Assembly (NCBI RefSeq): GCF_001435585.1
Contig: NZ_AZEC01000004.1
Coordinates: 55,738-119,737 of the forward strand
Reading direction: 5' to 3'
Origin: Schleiferilactobacillus perolens DSM 12744
GTDB taxonomy: Bacteria; Bacillota; Bacilli; Lactobacillales; Lactobacillaceae
DNA length: 64,000 nucleotides
The notes under the pieces were generated by a model. That model worked only from the letters and a program-made list of their open reading frames with translations. It was not told the origin of the DNA and searched no databases. Positions 34,201-41,785 of this stretch are shown here, piece after piece; the stretch's first letter is position 1; each line of letters starts with the position of its first letter. A program made the translations under genes and the position numbers.

Positions 34201-35456
34201 ATCAAGCACCCGTGACTGGTGCAGCATCTGACTATTTCTTCGATCACATTGTCAAGTTTGCACGCTTAGCAGATGTGCATACGGTGACTGGATACACTGT
34301 CCCTAAGTACGATCCGAGCAAAGTCGCGTCATCCGCGCAAACAGATGATTGGCTTGAGCCACAAACATATGATCAGGGCAATGAGAGCTATGTTCAAGAC
34401 AACAACTTTCTATTACTGAGCCAGAACGGCTTAAATGATTCGTATTTACTGAAGAAGTCATTTTCCGAAACTGGCAACCCAACGACACACATTTTAACCG
34501 GTGAACAGGAAACTGTTGGGGTGACAACGACCGCGACCAAGAATCCAAAGAAGGATGGCACAAAGTCATTCGTTGTCCGAATTCCCAAGATCCCTGGCAC
34601 GACGGTGAGTGATTTCAACGTGACCACTGCTGGTGCTTCTGTCGGTGATCAAGTGGATACAGGCGGCTGGATGGGGGACAATTTTGTCAGTTACCCAGTC
34701 ACGTTTACCACAGTACCGGAGACAATCACCTGGACATACAAGTATCAAATTGCCAGTGCCGCAGATTCCGCGAAAGTACCGCTGCTCACTGAATACATGG
34801 ATCTGCTGTTGGACTCCGACAACAACATGTTTGGGGAATCCAATGGGATCGACTTTAATGTGTATCGTAATCCATCGTTGACACATGTACCGACTTTAGA
34901 TTTTGGAGAACATAGTCTTCCCAAGACTAAAACAGATACTGGCCAAACATCCTATGGGTTGAATACTAAGAATTCAGACGCACTGAAGGATGCACAGTTT
35001 ACAGTGGTTGATAATAGTACCACCATAGCGGGTCAATCATCGTGGCGACTCTTGATGGCCATGAGTCCGTTTGTGAATGGTGCTAGTTCTCATAATGACT
35101 GGCAAATCGACTGGGGCGAGCCGTCCACGAGTACGAGTGTAGGCGATAAAGAGCAGCAACCATCAGATTATCAAGATCCAACACAATACACACCAACACC
35201 TGCGCAACCGTTACCCAAGGATGAATGGTGGCAATATTACAACCACCAGGCACAGGATCTAAATTCTGATTGGAGTTCGAAGCAGCTGTATTATTTGAAT
35301 CGCTTGCACGAAAAAGATGTGGATGCACGAAAGGGATTAACACGGTACTATCCAAGTGCACAACTAATTTTACCAGCAGGCAGCGACAATCCAATCGGCG
35401 GCCAGTACAAGGCGACAATTCGGTACACGTTAGGATCGAGATCAGACGGCATCTGA
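31296..35456 (+). CDS. Giant secreted WxL-like surface protein
   Basis: A 1386-residue exported protein. A signal peptide (basic start, hydrophobic core GVFLLSVLATGGVLAG) is probably cut after MVAA, leaving DTIGNVVDNAPD. The C-terminal 130 residues look like a WxL domain: SSWRLLMAMSPFVN carries the first W-x-L (codons near 35041), and the end, YKATIRYTLG, matches the usual Y-x-ATLTWTL ending with Tyr in place of the second Trp. WxL domains bind peptidoglycan. Long blocks are shared with the protein at 59772 (GSFVKWGYNGW, PLQFDHHVYLDP, AGTSPMDYAVI, WTGAIVPYDR). I chose the ATG at 31296, 8 bases after GGGGGA. The DUF916 partner follows at 35564. The middle region is not recognised. Confidence 0.82.
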   Translation: MRKQQGRKTWLHLGVFLLSVLATGGVLAGSVEMVAADTIGNVVDNAPDVSANNGGSYVPKLGSVDSNGNAEPNTPWNTYYIPSLQRERTASEGSFVKWGYNGWIKDSADGYEGGDTNDKVTTPSSAYDVIQNMAIGPSDFTQTDKEWSEGTIGTTTNIQFLDSYADHGDAFFSINYVDKDNLMDVSDYQTAADFAQGGTALTTNRDKMFIQQENGQDTVHSKVSGPNYRLADGQSFRNGYLQVTGNVPIRAQLAQSETTVDGMLAGNWGVMVRAKVAKGIDVRSFAASIDWSKSYYNLNIDTAKVNIPLVTNKPIRGLTFPLQFDHHVYLDPHDPQAFFLKVKGIPFNFNTAKSGDLSCAQMLLPKSSADYADYLHNRIVQTASDSDNGQQSATTLDRLTTDPSQTDYNSSADQTSLDDDELSHDGIPNFPESTASKLSNNSVWDPIAGLVNEVAPKDPGGYFLQLLTGLFVASPVYSLGNIGRTVTLLNSPIYPSTRATVTEPDGWLKALWIALNIPSQLIQPLISSITSEYMQKPFYGNAHINFSFDMSKYQGSKQPLISALSEGKLFASPYADGGFNKGDGKGDDGSKVSTDSTNANRSPIQISMYDSSQLVDPYGTTWHDSRGQFKIQTGDKQGTALDRTTSKDQYGNIVYPNSHLLTQLQAGTSPMDYAVIKEDQVNNGRKYPTYTNFTSWTGAIVPYDRDYWDENSTHKSKTDTLHSDGKIGDDLNYRTATPDPGSDGILVNAGINNQSVVKSYTDPGIPSATQAGTIDPMRYANVYSLYDYSKSTPSPVAEPTEVYDTTDNPVKVSVNNADGENITGTNVNKSLKNATWKYTGTMGPDNLALADASLGLDQSLNPTLDLTPEVLLADRKALESGTQVIKPTGTYRDSLAKYTKDGFRTDLSGTLSQQGILPTTAKQPFQVTPDTHGLDMDLESKAGGRQHPSQIHQDDTFDLASDDTASLKYQAPVTGAASDYFFDHIVKFARLADVHTVTGYTVPKYDPSKVASSAQTDDWLEPQTYDQGNESYVQDNNFLLLSQNGLNDSYLLKKSFSETGNPTTHILTGEQETVGVTTTATKNPKKDGTKSFVVRIPKIPGTTVSDFNVTTAGASVGDQVDTGGWMGDNFVSYPVTFTTVPETITWTYKYQIASAADSAKVPLLTEYMDLLLDSDNNMFGESNGIDFNVYRNPSLTHVPTLDFGEHSLPKTKTDTGQTSYGLNTKNSDALKDAQFTVVDNSTTIAGQSSWRLLMAMSPFVNGASSHNDWQIDWGEPSTSTSVGDKEQQPSDYQDPTQYTPTPAQPLPKDEWWQYYNHQAQDLNSDWSSKQLYYLNRLHEKDVDARKGLTRYYPSAQLILPAGSDNPIGGQYKATIRYTLGSRSDGI

Positions 35457-35467
35457 TCTACTGAATG

Positions 35468-35505
35468 AAAAACAATCTCCCGGGTTTGATCCGAGAGATT
35501 GTTTT
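35468..35505 (+). terminator. Rho-independent terminator
   Basis: AAACAATCTC pairs with GAGATTGTTT, with an extra CGG/CCG pairing inside. It follows the stop of the WxL-like gene by 12 bases. Confidence 0.75.
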
Positions 35506-35533
35506 GTCTGGCACAATCGCGACCTGGTACAAT
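35504..35533 (+). promoter_or_regulatory. Promoter of the DUF916 gene
   Basis: TTGTCT and TACAAT are 18 bases apart, 31 bases before the ATG at 35564. The WxL partner therefore has its own start of transcription after the terminator. Confidence 0.6.
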
Positions 35534-35563
35534 TAAAATAGTCGAAATGAACGGGGGAGTACG

Positions 35564-36589
35564 ATGCGACGATTTCGAAATAGATGGATTGGTTGGTTGG
35601 TTCTTTTAGTGGCTTTCCTCGGTTTGGGCACGCCGATCGTGCACGGCGCCAGTAGTCAAAAGTCCTATGCGATCAATGTCATCCTACCGTCAACGCAAAT
35701 GAACGCTCAGTTGCAGTACTGGCAGTTAAAATTACCCCCAAAAACGGAGCAGACCTTGCAAACGCAGGTCATCAATACCGGCAAAGAGAAGATCACAGTC
35801 CGGGTGCAGGCAAACAATGCCACGACCAGCACCAATGCTGTCGTGATCTATTCGTCCACCCAGAAAGATATTTACCCCCGTGCAGCCGTGAGTTTTGCTT
35901 CGTTGATCCAAGGCCCGCGTACGCAGTCGGTGACTTTAGATCCGAAGCAAAGTAAAATTGTGACCTTCAAGCTGAGGACGCCATCCAAAGATTATGATGG
36001 TGTGATCCTCGGGGGTATTTATACAGTGGCCACTGTGTCACCTGCCGATGCGCAAATCCGCACGGAAGTGGCATACAAGAAGAGTGTGGTGCTTCAGGGC
36101 AAAGACATGAATGTGAAGCCCACTGTGAAGTTTGGTCAAGTTCAGCCCGTGGTCCAAGCGGGTAAACTGGCGTTAGCACTGCCAGCCACCAACAACAAGG
36201 CGATGTACGCCGATGGGGTGACCACGGATCTGACGGTGACCAACCGCACGACGGGCAAGAAAGTTTTTCATAGTGCTGGAGTAGATTTGAAGTTTGCCCC
36301 AAATTCCCAGTGGCAATGGACTTTTCCCATTAAAAATCTACCCGGTGGCGATTATCATCTGCGCCTTGTGACAGCTGGTCGAATTCTGAAACGGCAGGTC
36401 GTCAATCAGGACTTTAGCATCACTGGCGCCCAAACCAGCCAGATGAACGCTTACAACACGTCCCATCAGGATCAAATGAAGCTCGTTTGGATCGTCATCG
36501 GTATCCTAGTCGTGGTGCTGCTTGTGGCGACATGGGTATATCTGTATTACCGGTCGCGGAATCGGGCGATCAAGCGCCGGACGAAGTAA
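35564..36589 (+). CDS. WxL-interacting protein (DUF916/DUF3324), membrane anchored
   Basis: A 341-residue protein. A signal peptide (WIGWLVLLVAFLGLGTPIV) is followed by a DUF916 domain (about residues 35-155, with YWQLKLPPKTEQTLQTQVIN and DYDGVILGGIYTV) and a DUF3324 domain (about 160-290, with TTDLTVTNRTTGKKVF and NLPGGDYHLRL). One C-terminal span (IVIGILVVVLLVATWVYLYY) and a basic tail keep it in the membrane. Such proteins bind WxL proteins and peptidoglycan and couple them to the cell. It stands directly after the WxL-like protein at 31296, which supports that protein's assignment. ATG at 35564 follows GGGGGAG. Confidence 0.92.
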   Translation: MRRFRNRWIGWLVLLVAFLGLGTPIVHGASSQKSYAINVILPSTQMNAQLQYWQLKLPPKTEQTLQTQVINTGKEKITVRVQANNATTSTNAVVIYSSTQKDIYPRAAVSFASLIQGPRTQSVTLDPKQSKIVTFKLRTPSKDYDGVILGGIYTVATVSPADAQIRTEVAYKKSVVLQGKDMNVKPTVKFGQVQPVVQAGKLALALPATNNKAMYADGVTTDLTVTNRTTGKKVFHSAGVDLKFAPNSQWQWTFPIKNLPGGDYHLRLVTAGRILKRQVVNQDFSITGAQTSQMNAYNTSHQDQMKLVWIVIGILVVVLLVATWVYLYYRSRNRAIKRRTK

Positions 36590-36590
36590 C

Positions 36591-36633
36591 AAAAAAGGTC
36601 AGCCTGCAAATGAATTGCGGACTGACCTTTTTG
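36591..36633 (+). terminator. Rho-independent terminator
   Basis: AAAAAAGGTCAG pairs with CTGACCTTTTT. It closes the DUF916 gene, and A/T runs on both sides suggest it also serves the convergent tRNA. Confidence 0.8.
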
Positions 36634-36650
36634 TACACTGGTAAAAAATA

Positions 36651-36723
36651 TGGAGATTACAGGGCTCGAACCTGTGACCCCTTGCACGTGAAGCAAGTGC
36701 TCTCCCAGCTGAGCTAAACCTCC
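36651..36723 (-). tRNA. tRNA-Val (CAC)
   Basis: A complete 73-base cloverleaf on the minus strand. The acceptor stem GGAGGTT pairs with AATCTCC (one G-U pair). The D arm is GCTCAGCTGGGAGAGC. The anticodon stem CTTGC/GCAAG encloses TTCACGT, giving anticodon CAC, which reads GTG. The T arm is CAGGTTCGAGCCCTG. The 3' CCA is not encoded. A promoter-like TTGCAT and TATAGT, 16 bases apart, lie upstream near 36742-36769. Confidence 0.95.
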
Positions 36724-36778
36724 AAGAACCAACATCTATAACTATAAAACTTACAGCTAAAAATGCAAGGGTACCGGG

Positions 36779-38125
36779 TCACTTTTTTTCGTCGGGCGGG
36801 CTGTCTGTGTCATGTTTGGCGTGCCAAGCTTCGATTTGGGCCAAGCGGGCGGCAAATTTCACCTCGGAGCCTTGGTCGGTGGGGTGATAATAATGGTGGC
36901 CAACCAGGTTGTCCGGCATGGTCTGCATGTTGGTGATTTTATCCTTGGTGCTGTGGGCATACTGATAGTTTTCACCGTAGTGCAGATCCGCCATGAGCTT
37001 AGTCGGCGCGTTGCGCAATTGCAACGGCACTGGTTCAGCCACGGTGGCCTGGGCGTCTTTCTTGGCGGCATCATAGGCGGTGTAAGCGGCGTTGGACTTT
37101 GGGGCTAAGCTCAGATAAATGACACACTGGGTCAAATTCACAGAACATTCCGGCATGCCAATGAAATGAGCGGCTTGATATGCCGCCACGGCAATTTCCA
37201 ATGCCCGGGAGTCGGCCAACCCAATATCTTCACTCGCAAACCGGATCAGTCGGCGAGCGACATACAACGGATCTTCGCCGCCCTCCAGCATTCTGGCGAG
37301 CCAATACACGGCGGCGTCGGGGTCACTGTTGCGCATGGATTTATGTAATGCTGAAATGATGTTGTAGTGTTCCTCGCCTTTTTTGTCGTACAGCAGTGAT
37401 TTTTTGCCCAACAAGGGGACTAACACCTGCTTGGTTAAAGTGATGCCGCCCTGTTTATTCTTTGGGCTATTGAGCACGGCCATGGCCAAAGTATTCAGCG
37501 CAATTCGGGCATCACCGTTGGCAAATTCGGCCATGATTTGCAAAGCGTCGTCATCAATCTGCACTTTTTGCGGCCCCAATCCCGCCGGACTGGCAATCGC
37601 TCGTTGAATAATGGCGGTGATGTTCTCTGTGGTGAGCGGGTGCAGCACGAAGACTTTGCACCGGGAGAGCAGGGCGGAGTTGATCTCAAATGATGGATTC
37701 TCGGTGGTTGCCCCGATCAGAGTGATACTGCCTTTTTCGACGAAGGGTAAAAAGGCGTCCTGCTGGGCTTTGTTAAACCGGTGAATTTCATCCACAAAGA
37801 CGATGGTGTGCTCGCCAAATTGCCGGTTGCCCTCGGCCGTCTTCATCACGTCGCGGATTTCTTTAATCCCGCTGGTGACGGCGGAGAATCGGATGAAGTG
37901 GGCCTTGGTTTGGGCGGCGATGATCTCCGCCAATGTGGTCTTGCCAGTGCCAGGCGGGCCCCAGAAAATTAGAGAAGGGACATCGTCATGGGCGATCATT
38001 TCCCGCAACGCACTGTTTTCGCCCACCAACTGGTCTTGACCAATGAAATCAGCCAGTGTCTGGGGGCGCATGCGGGCGGCCAAGGGTTCATGGGCCGTGT
38101 TCACAGAGTCGAATAATGACGCCAT
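36779..38125 (-). CDS. rarA: Replication-associated recombination protein A, AAA+ ATPase
   Basis: A 448-residue member of the RarA/MgsA/WRNIP1 family, of typical length. The Walker A motif GPPGTGKT is at residues 56-63, the Walker B core DEIH at 112-115, and the sensor regions include GATTENPSFEINSALLSRC. The C-terminal tetramerisation domain contains HYGENYQYAH, usual for the family. RarA acts at stalled replication forks. ATG at 38125 follows AGAAAGGAT. It is divergent from the amino-acid permease at 38356. Confidence 0.95.
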   Translation of the reverse strand: MASLFDSVNTAHEPLAARMRPQTLADFIGQDQLVGENSALREMIAHDDVPSLIFWGPPGTGKTTLAEIIAAQTKAHFIRFSAVTSGIKEIRDVMKTAEGNRQFGEHTIVFVDEIHRFNKAQQDAFLPFVEKGSITLIGATTENPSFEINSALLSRCKVFVLHPLTTENITAIIQRAIASPAGLGPQKVQIDDDALQIMAEFANGDARIALNTLAMAVLNSPKNKQGGITLTKQVLVPLLGKKSLLYDKKGEEHYNIISALHKSMRNSDPDAAVYWLARMLEGGEDPLYVARRLIRFASEDIGLADSRALEIAVAAYQAAHFIGMPECSVNLTQCVIYLSLAPKSNAAYTAYDAAKKDAQATVAEPVPLQLRNAPTKLMADLHYGENYQYAHSTKDKITNMQTMPDNLVGHHYYHPTDQGSEVKFAARLAQIEAWHAKHDTDSPPDEKK

Positions 38126-38157
38126 TACGAATCATCCTTTCTAAGTTGAAAAAAGTT

Positions 38158-38186
38158 TTGAAAATGTCTTGATTTTCCAGTAAAAT
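38158..38186 (+). promoter_or_regulatory. Promoter of the permease leader
   Basis: TTGAAA and TAAAAT are 17 bases apart. It lies about 43 bases before the leader ORF at 38229 and 170 before the permease. Confidence 0.6.
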
Positions 38187-38228
38187 CAAGTGGAAATTGC
38201 GCACTTATATATTGGGAGGACAGCCATC

Positions 38229-38285
38229 GTGCACAAGATAGATTATCGAAATAAACCACCGGGTCAAGTATCGGCATCTGCATAA
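38229..38285 (+). CDS. Candidate leader peptide (18 residues) upstream of permease
   Basis: A GTG at 38229, nine bases after a strong GGGAGG, opens an 18-codon frame ending in TAA at 38283-38285: MHKIDYRNKPPGQVSASA. It lies in the 5' leader of the permease gene at 38356. It contains PPG, a known ribosome-stalling motif relieved by EF-P. After its stop, GGCTGGT (near 38300) can pair with ACCAGCT (near 38325). This layout is typical of translation-coupled attenuation, but no long T run follows the hairpin, so control may act on translation. It is too short to be confirmed by sequence alone. Confidence 0.45.
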   Translation: MHKIDYRNKPPGQVSASA

Positions 38286-38355
38286 TGCCCGTTTCTGACG
38301 GCTGGTAAAACCGAACGTTCACCAGCTAAGCACGCCATTTTGGAGGTAACGCAAT

Positions 38356-40008
38356 ATGCAAGACGATACACCCACCAAGAACCATTACATCCCATGGATC
38401 GTGGTGGCCTTGATGGATTTCGTGACCGTGATCGGTTTCGACGATATTATTTATAACTTTCAGAATCAAGGGCTGGTGGCTGTCACCAGCTGGGTTCTGA
38501 TGACCTTCCTGTACGTGATTCCTTACTCCTTGATCGTAGCACATCTCGGGTCGACCTTCAGCCGCGACGCGGGGGGAATTACGAGTTGGGTGCGGGAAAC
38601 GAACGGCGACTTGATCGGTTATTTTGCCGCCTGGTTCTACTGGATCACCGGGTTGCCATACGTGGTCGATGTGGCCAATTCTGTGGTTGTTTCCTTTGGC
38701 TGGATGGCCAATGGGGACGGGGACATTCAATCGCATATGAACAACGCCTGGTTCGGCCTGTTGACCGCCGTGGTCTTTGTCTTCTTCATTTGGTTCCAAA
38801 GCCGCTTCAAGAACAAGTCTTTGGAAATTATGTCGGTGATCGGCGGTGGGGCGATGTTTATCATGACAGTGCTCTTTGTCTTCATGACCATCGCCGGCTT
38901 GAGTGCGGGTAACCCCATCAAGACCCAACCGTTCAACTTTGGGGCGTTTTTACCCAAACATTTCAACCTGCAATTCTTGGCCACCTTCGCACTGTTCATT
39001 TTTGCCATGAATGGTTCAGAATTAGCGGCGCCTTATACGGCAGACATGAAGCACCCCAGCCGAGATTTCCCCAAAGCATTGAAGCTGATCGCTGTCATGA
39101 CCATGTTCATGACGCTATTGGGCACCTTCTCGTTGGGGGTGTACTTCAATGCCCATCATCTGCCCAATGATTTGAAAATGAACGGGTCGTACTATGCGTT
39201 TCAGGCGATCGGTCGGCAGTTTGGTTTGGGCAATATTTTGCTTTATCTGTTCGCTGGTGTCCAGTGTATATACATGCTGGCCCAACTGGCGGTCATTTTG
39301 GACGCCTCAACACGGGTGTTCCTCGGGGATATGGCCAAGAAATACATGCCCACGCAATTGACGAAGGTCAACGAGGACGGTTTGCCGATCAACGGCTACT
39401 GGATGACGACGATTCTATGCGGCATTATCATGGTCGTCGCCGGATTCCTGCCCCAAATTAATGATATTTTTAATTGGTTATTGAACCTGAACGGCATTGT
39501 CTCGCCGTTCTCCACGTGCTTCTTGTTCTGGGCGTTCATGATGGTCCGCCTGCATTCCGATCGGTATCCGACACCGAGTTATACCTATTTAAAGAATGAC
39601 AAAGTCGGATTTGCCGTCGGCACTTGGATGTTTGCGATCACACTGTTCTTCGCCATCATGGCCTTCCAGCCGGTGGATGCAAAACCAGGAACGAACTTGT
39701 ATACTTGGTCGCTGATTTTGAACATCGTGGTGACGATCGGCATGATCATGCTCGGGGTACTCATGCCCTGGATCGCCAAACGCCAACGCCAAAAGGGTTT
39801 GGCATTCGGCCGTCCCACCTGGTACCTGGCCACAGCACTATTGCTAGTTGGTGGTGTCGCCATCTTTAGCTACGGCATCTACCAAGAAATCGTCCCCGCC
39901 AGCTTCGGCATCTGGCGCATCGTGATCACCATCCTCGTCGACATCGCCGTCGCCTGGTGGTCCCTCAAAGTCACCGCCAACGGCCGCCATCAAGTCATCG
40001 CAGAATAA
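38356..40008 (+). CDS. APC-superfamily amino acid permease
   Basis: A 550-residue protein with about 12-14 spans. It belongs to the same subfamily as the permease at 24292: IIYNFQNQGLVAVTSWVLM, GGITSWVRETNGD and FAMNGSELAAPYTADM have counterparts there. The tail is longer by about 60 residues, with two extra spans near the end. Substrate is probably an amino acid such as glutamate or GABA, by subfamily only. ATG at 38356 follows GGAGG. A 170-base leader with a small ORF precedes it. A bidirectional terminator and a large palindromic repeat follow. Confidence 0.88.
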   Translation: MQDDTPTKNHYIPWIVVALMDFVTVIGFDDIIYNFQNQGLVAVTSWVLMTFLYVIPYSLIVAHLGSTFSRDAGGITSWVRETNGDLIGYFAAWFYWITGLPYVVDVANSVVVSFGWMANGDGDIQSHMNNAWFGLLTAVVFVFFIWFQSRFKNKSLEIMSVIGGGAMFIMTVLFVFMTIAGLSAGNPIKTQPFNFGAFLPKHFNLQFLATFALFIFAMNGSELAAPYTADMKHPSRDFPKALKLIAVMTMFMTLLGTFSLGVYFNAHHLPNDLKMNGSYYAFQAIGRQFGLGNILLYLFAGVQCIYMLAQLAVILDASTRVFLGDMAKKYMPTQLTKVNEDGLPINGYWMTTILCGIIMVVAGFLPQINDIFNWLLNLNGIVSPFSTCFLFWAFMMVRLHSDRYPTPSYTYLKNDKVGFAVGTWMFAITLFFAIMAFQPVDAKPGTNLYTWSLILNIVVTIGMIMLGVLMPWIAKRQRQKGLAFGRPTWYLATALLLVGGVAIFSYGIYQEIVPASFGIWRIVITILVDIAVAWWSLKVTANGRHQVIAE

Positions 40009-40027
40009 TAAGACTTTGAACCATACT

Positions 40028-40071
40028 AAAACGAGAACTATGGCTAATTTTTGCCAAGGCTCTCGTTTTTT
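40028..40071. terminator. Rho-independent terminator
   Basis: AAAACGAGA pairs with TCTCGTTTT with an internal GGC/GCC pair, followed by six T. It ends the permease gene 20 bases after the stop. Confidence 0.75.
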
Positions 40072-40107
40072 AGTGCCGTATGGATTTACGAATCACGATA
40101 CAGGTAG

Positions 40108-40290
40108 TGCCAATGCGGAGCAAGCGGAGGCTGAAATGGGGCTCAGCTGTGGAAACCGCAATAAACTTGCCCCGGTCCTGGGCAAGTTTATATGCGGTTA
40201 GGCGACTTTGAGACCGCGTTCCTCAGCGGGCTCAAAGCGCCGTCACAGCGTTCCAGCCCCATTTCAGCCGGAGATTGCGCAGCATTGGCA
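40108..40290 (-). repeat. Palindromic intergenic element, copy A (reverse orientation)
   Basis: A 183-bp nested palindrome. Outer arms of about 36 bases start TGCCAATGC and end AGCATTGGCA, with GGCTGAAATGGGGCT on both sides. Two internal loops interrupt the arms at the same places as in the other copies. The inner hairpin (40154-40199) pairs AACCGCA and ATAAACTTGCCC with GGGCAAGTTTAT and TGCGGTT. That inner stem has a different sequence from the other three copies but the same place and shape. Compared with copies B to D the element is inverted. It ends 12 bases before the stop codon of pepS and follows the permease terminator, so it sits between two converging genes. Confidence 0.9.
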
Positions 40291-40302
40291 CGGCAGGCAG
40301 GC

Positions 40303-41535
40303 TTAAGCCCAGTCTCCATGCCGGAACACCGGCACACTGCTCCCATCCCCTTTGATCCCATCAATAGCCATATCCGCACTCCCAACCATGAAGTCCACAT
40401 GAATCAAACTCCGGTTAATCCCCGCCGCCAGCAACTGCTCATCATCCATCTCAGTGCCACCAGCCAACGAAAACGGGTACGCCGCCCCCAACGCCAAATG
40501 GTTCGACGCATTTTCATCAAACAACGTATTAAAGAACGTAATCCCCGACTGCGAGATCGGTGACGGATCCGGGACCAACGCCACTTCACCCAATGATCGC
40601 GCTCCCGCGTCCGTATTCAACAAGTGCTGTAAAACGTCTTCCCCCTGTGCAGCCTGTGCCTTCACGACGCGGCCGTTAGCAAATTCAAACCGCATTCCGG
40701 TCAATGTTTGGCCGCTATAGGACAACGGCTTGGTGGCTGTGACGTAACCATTGATGCGGTTCCGATCCGGTGCCGTAAACACTTCCTCGGTGGGCATATT
40801 CGGCACAAATCGTTCACCCTGGGTATTTTGAGAAGAGGCCGCCTCCCAGACGTGGTGGGCCGGCAAGCCAATATGCAAATCGGTCCGGGGAGAGGTGTAG
40901 TGCAATTCAGTGAACTGCTGGTCATTTAACCACTGCGCTTTCTCTAGCAGCAGAGCAATGTGTTTATCCCAAGCGGCTTGATAGTCCGGGGTATCCAGCC
41001 GGACGGTTTTGAAGATCGCAGCCCACAACTTGGCGGTGGCAGCTTGTTCGTCCAGCTCAGGGAAAACTAATTTTGCCCACGCCGGACTGGCGGCAGCCAC
41101 GACGGTCCAGCTTACCTGATTATTCTGGGTGGCGTCCCGCAACGGCCGCAGAACCGATCCCTGGGCTTGCCGAAACTTGGCGATCCGCTGGGCATCAATA
41201 CCGGTCAGGTTGTTGGGATCACTGGACACCACAGAGATCCGCTTGGCGTGGTGGGATAACCAGTAGTTGATCTTCTCACCTTCATAGGCCGGGATCGCCA
41301 GCAGACGTTCTTCCGGTTGATGCAGCATGTTTTGCCGGGCAATGGCATCATTTTGCCAGGCCACTTGCACTTCGGCGGCACCGTGGGCATAGCTGGCGGC
41401 CACGATCAGTTCGGCCAACTGGGCTTGGTCTGTATTAATTTGCAGTACCACCGTATCGTTTGGTTGCACATTGACCCCGAACGTCACAATGAGGTTGGCA
41501 TACCGGGAAAGCTGTTCTGACAAGGAAAATGACAT
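40303..41535 (-). CDS. pepS: Aminopeptidase, M29 family (PepS type)
   Basis: A 410-residue metallo-aminopeptidase of the M29 family, which includes PepS, AmpS and AmpT. Family motifs are NMPTEEVFTAPDRNR (metal-binding Glu), LGEVALVPDPSPIS, and GGTEMDDEQL with HVDFMVGSADMAIDG at the end, supplying His and Asp ligands. It trims N-terminal residues from peptides in the cytoplasm, part of the proteolytic chain of lactic acid bacteria. ATG at 41535 follows GGAGG. The 3' end abuts palindromic element A. Confidence 0.93.
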   Translation of the reverse strand: MSFSLSEQLSRYANLIVTFGVNVQPNDTVVLQINTDQAQLAELIVAASYAHGAAEVQVAWQNDAIARQNMLHQPEERLLAIPAYEGEKINYWLSHHAKRISVVSSDPNNLTGIDAQRIAKFRQAQGSVLRPLRDATQNNQVSWTVVAAASPAWAKLVFPELDEQAATAKLWAAIFKTVRLDTPDYQAAWDKHIALLLEKAQWLNDQQFTELHYTSPRTDLHIGLPAHHVWEAASSQNTQGERFVPNMPTEEVFTAPDRNRINGYVTATKPLSYSGQTLTGMRFEFANGRVVKAQAAQGEDVLQHLLNTDAGARSLGEVALVPDPSPISQSGITFFNTLFDENASNHLALGAAYPFSLAGGTEMDDEQLLAAGINRSLIHVDFMVGSADMAIDGIKGDGSSVPVFRHGDWA

Positions 41536-41639
41536 AAAAATCCTCCATTCATAACGTGTTCAAGTGACTTTTAGTATAACATGCCGCGAAAAAAGTACAG
41601 ATGTTCGTTAATTACCCCAAAATAATAGTTAAAAAACGG

Positions 41640-41667
41640 TTGTTAACTTTACAAGATGTGATAATAT
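41640..41667 (+). promoter_or_regulatory. Promoter of the TetR gene, with dyad
   Basis: TTGTTA and TAATAT are 16 bases apart. A dyad AGTTAA-N10-TTAACT overlaps the -35 (about 41627-41648) and could be the operator of the TetR protein at 41786. The 250-base gap before that gene holds nothing else that I can identify. Confidence 0.5.
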
Positions 41668-41785
41668 AACAGTGGAAGCAATTGCAATAACTGTTGCCGT
41701 TGCTCTGAGGAGTTTCGGGGTTTGTTGAGTGGACGGATTTTCATATTGAAAAATAACGTTGGAATGCAAAAGAGGAGGCGCCCCC

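Noticed and set aside
36760..36800. T-box-like GGTACCGG near the rarA end
   Set aside because: It lacks the TGGNACCGCG consensus and a specifier stem, and lies between a tRNA and a convergent-side gene end, not before an aminoacyl-tRNA or amino-acid gene.
38326..38928. A 200-codon open frame on the minus strand opposite the permease
   Set aside because: It is a shadow of the permease gene, rich in His, Pro and Gln as expected for antisense of hydrophobic codons, with no ribosome site or family match.
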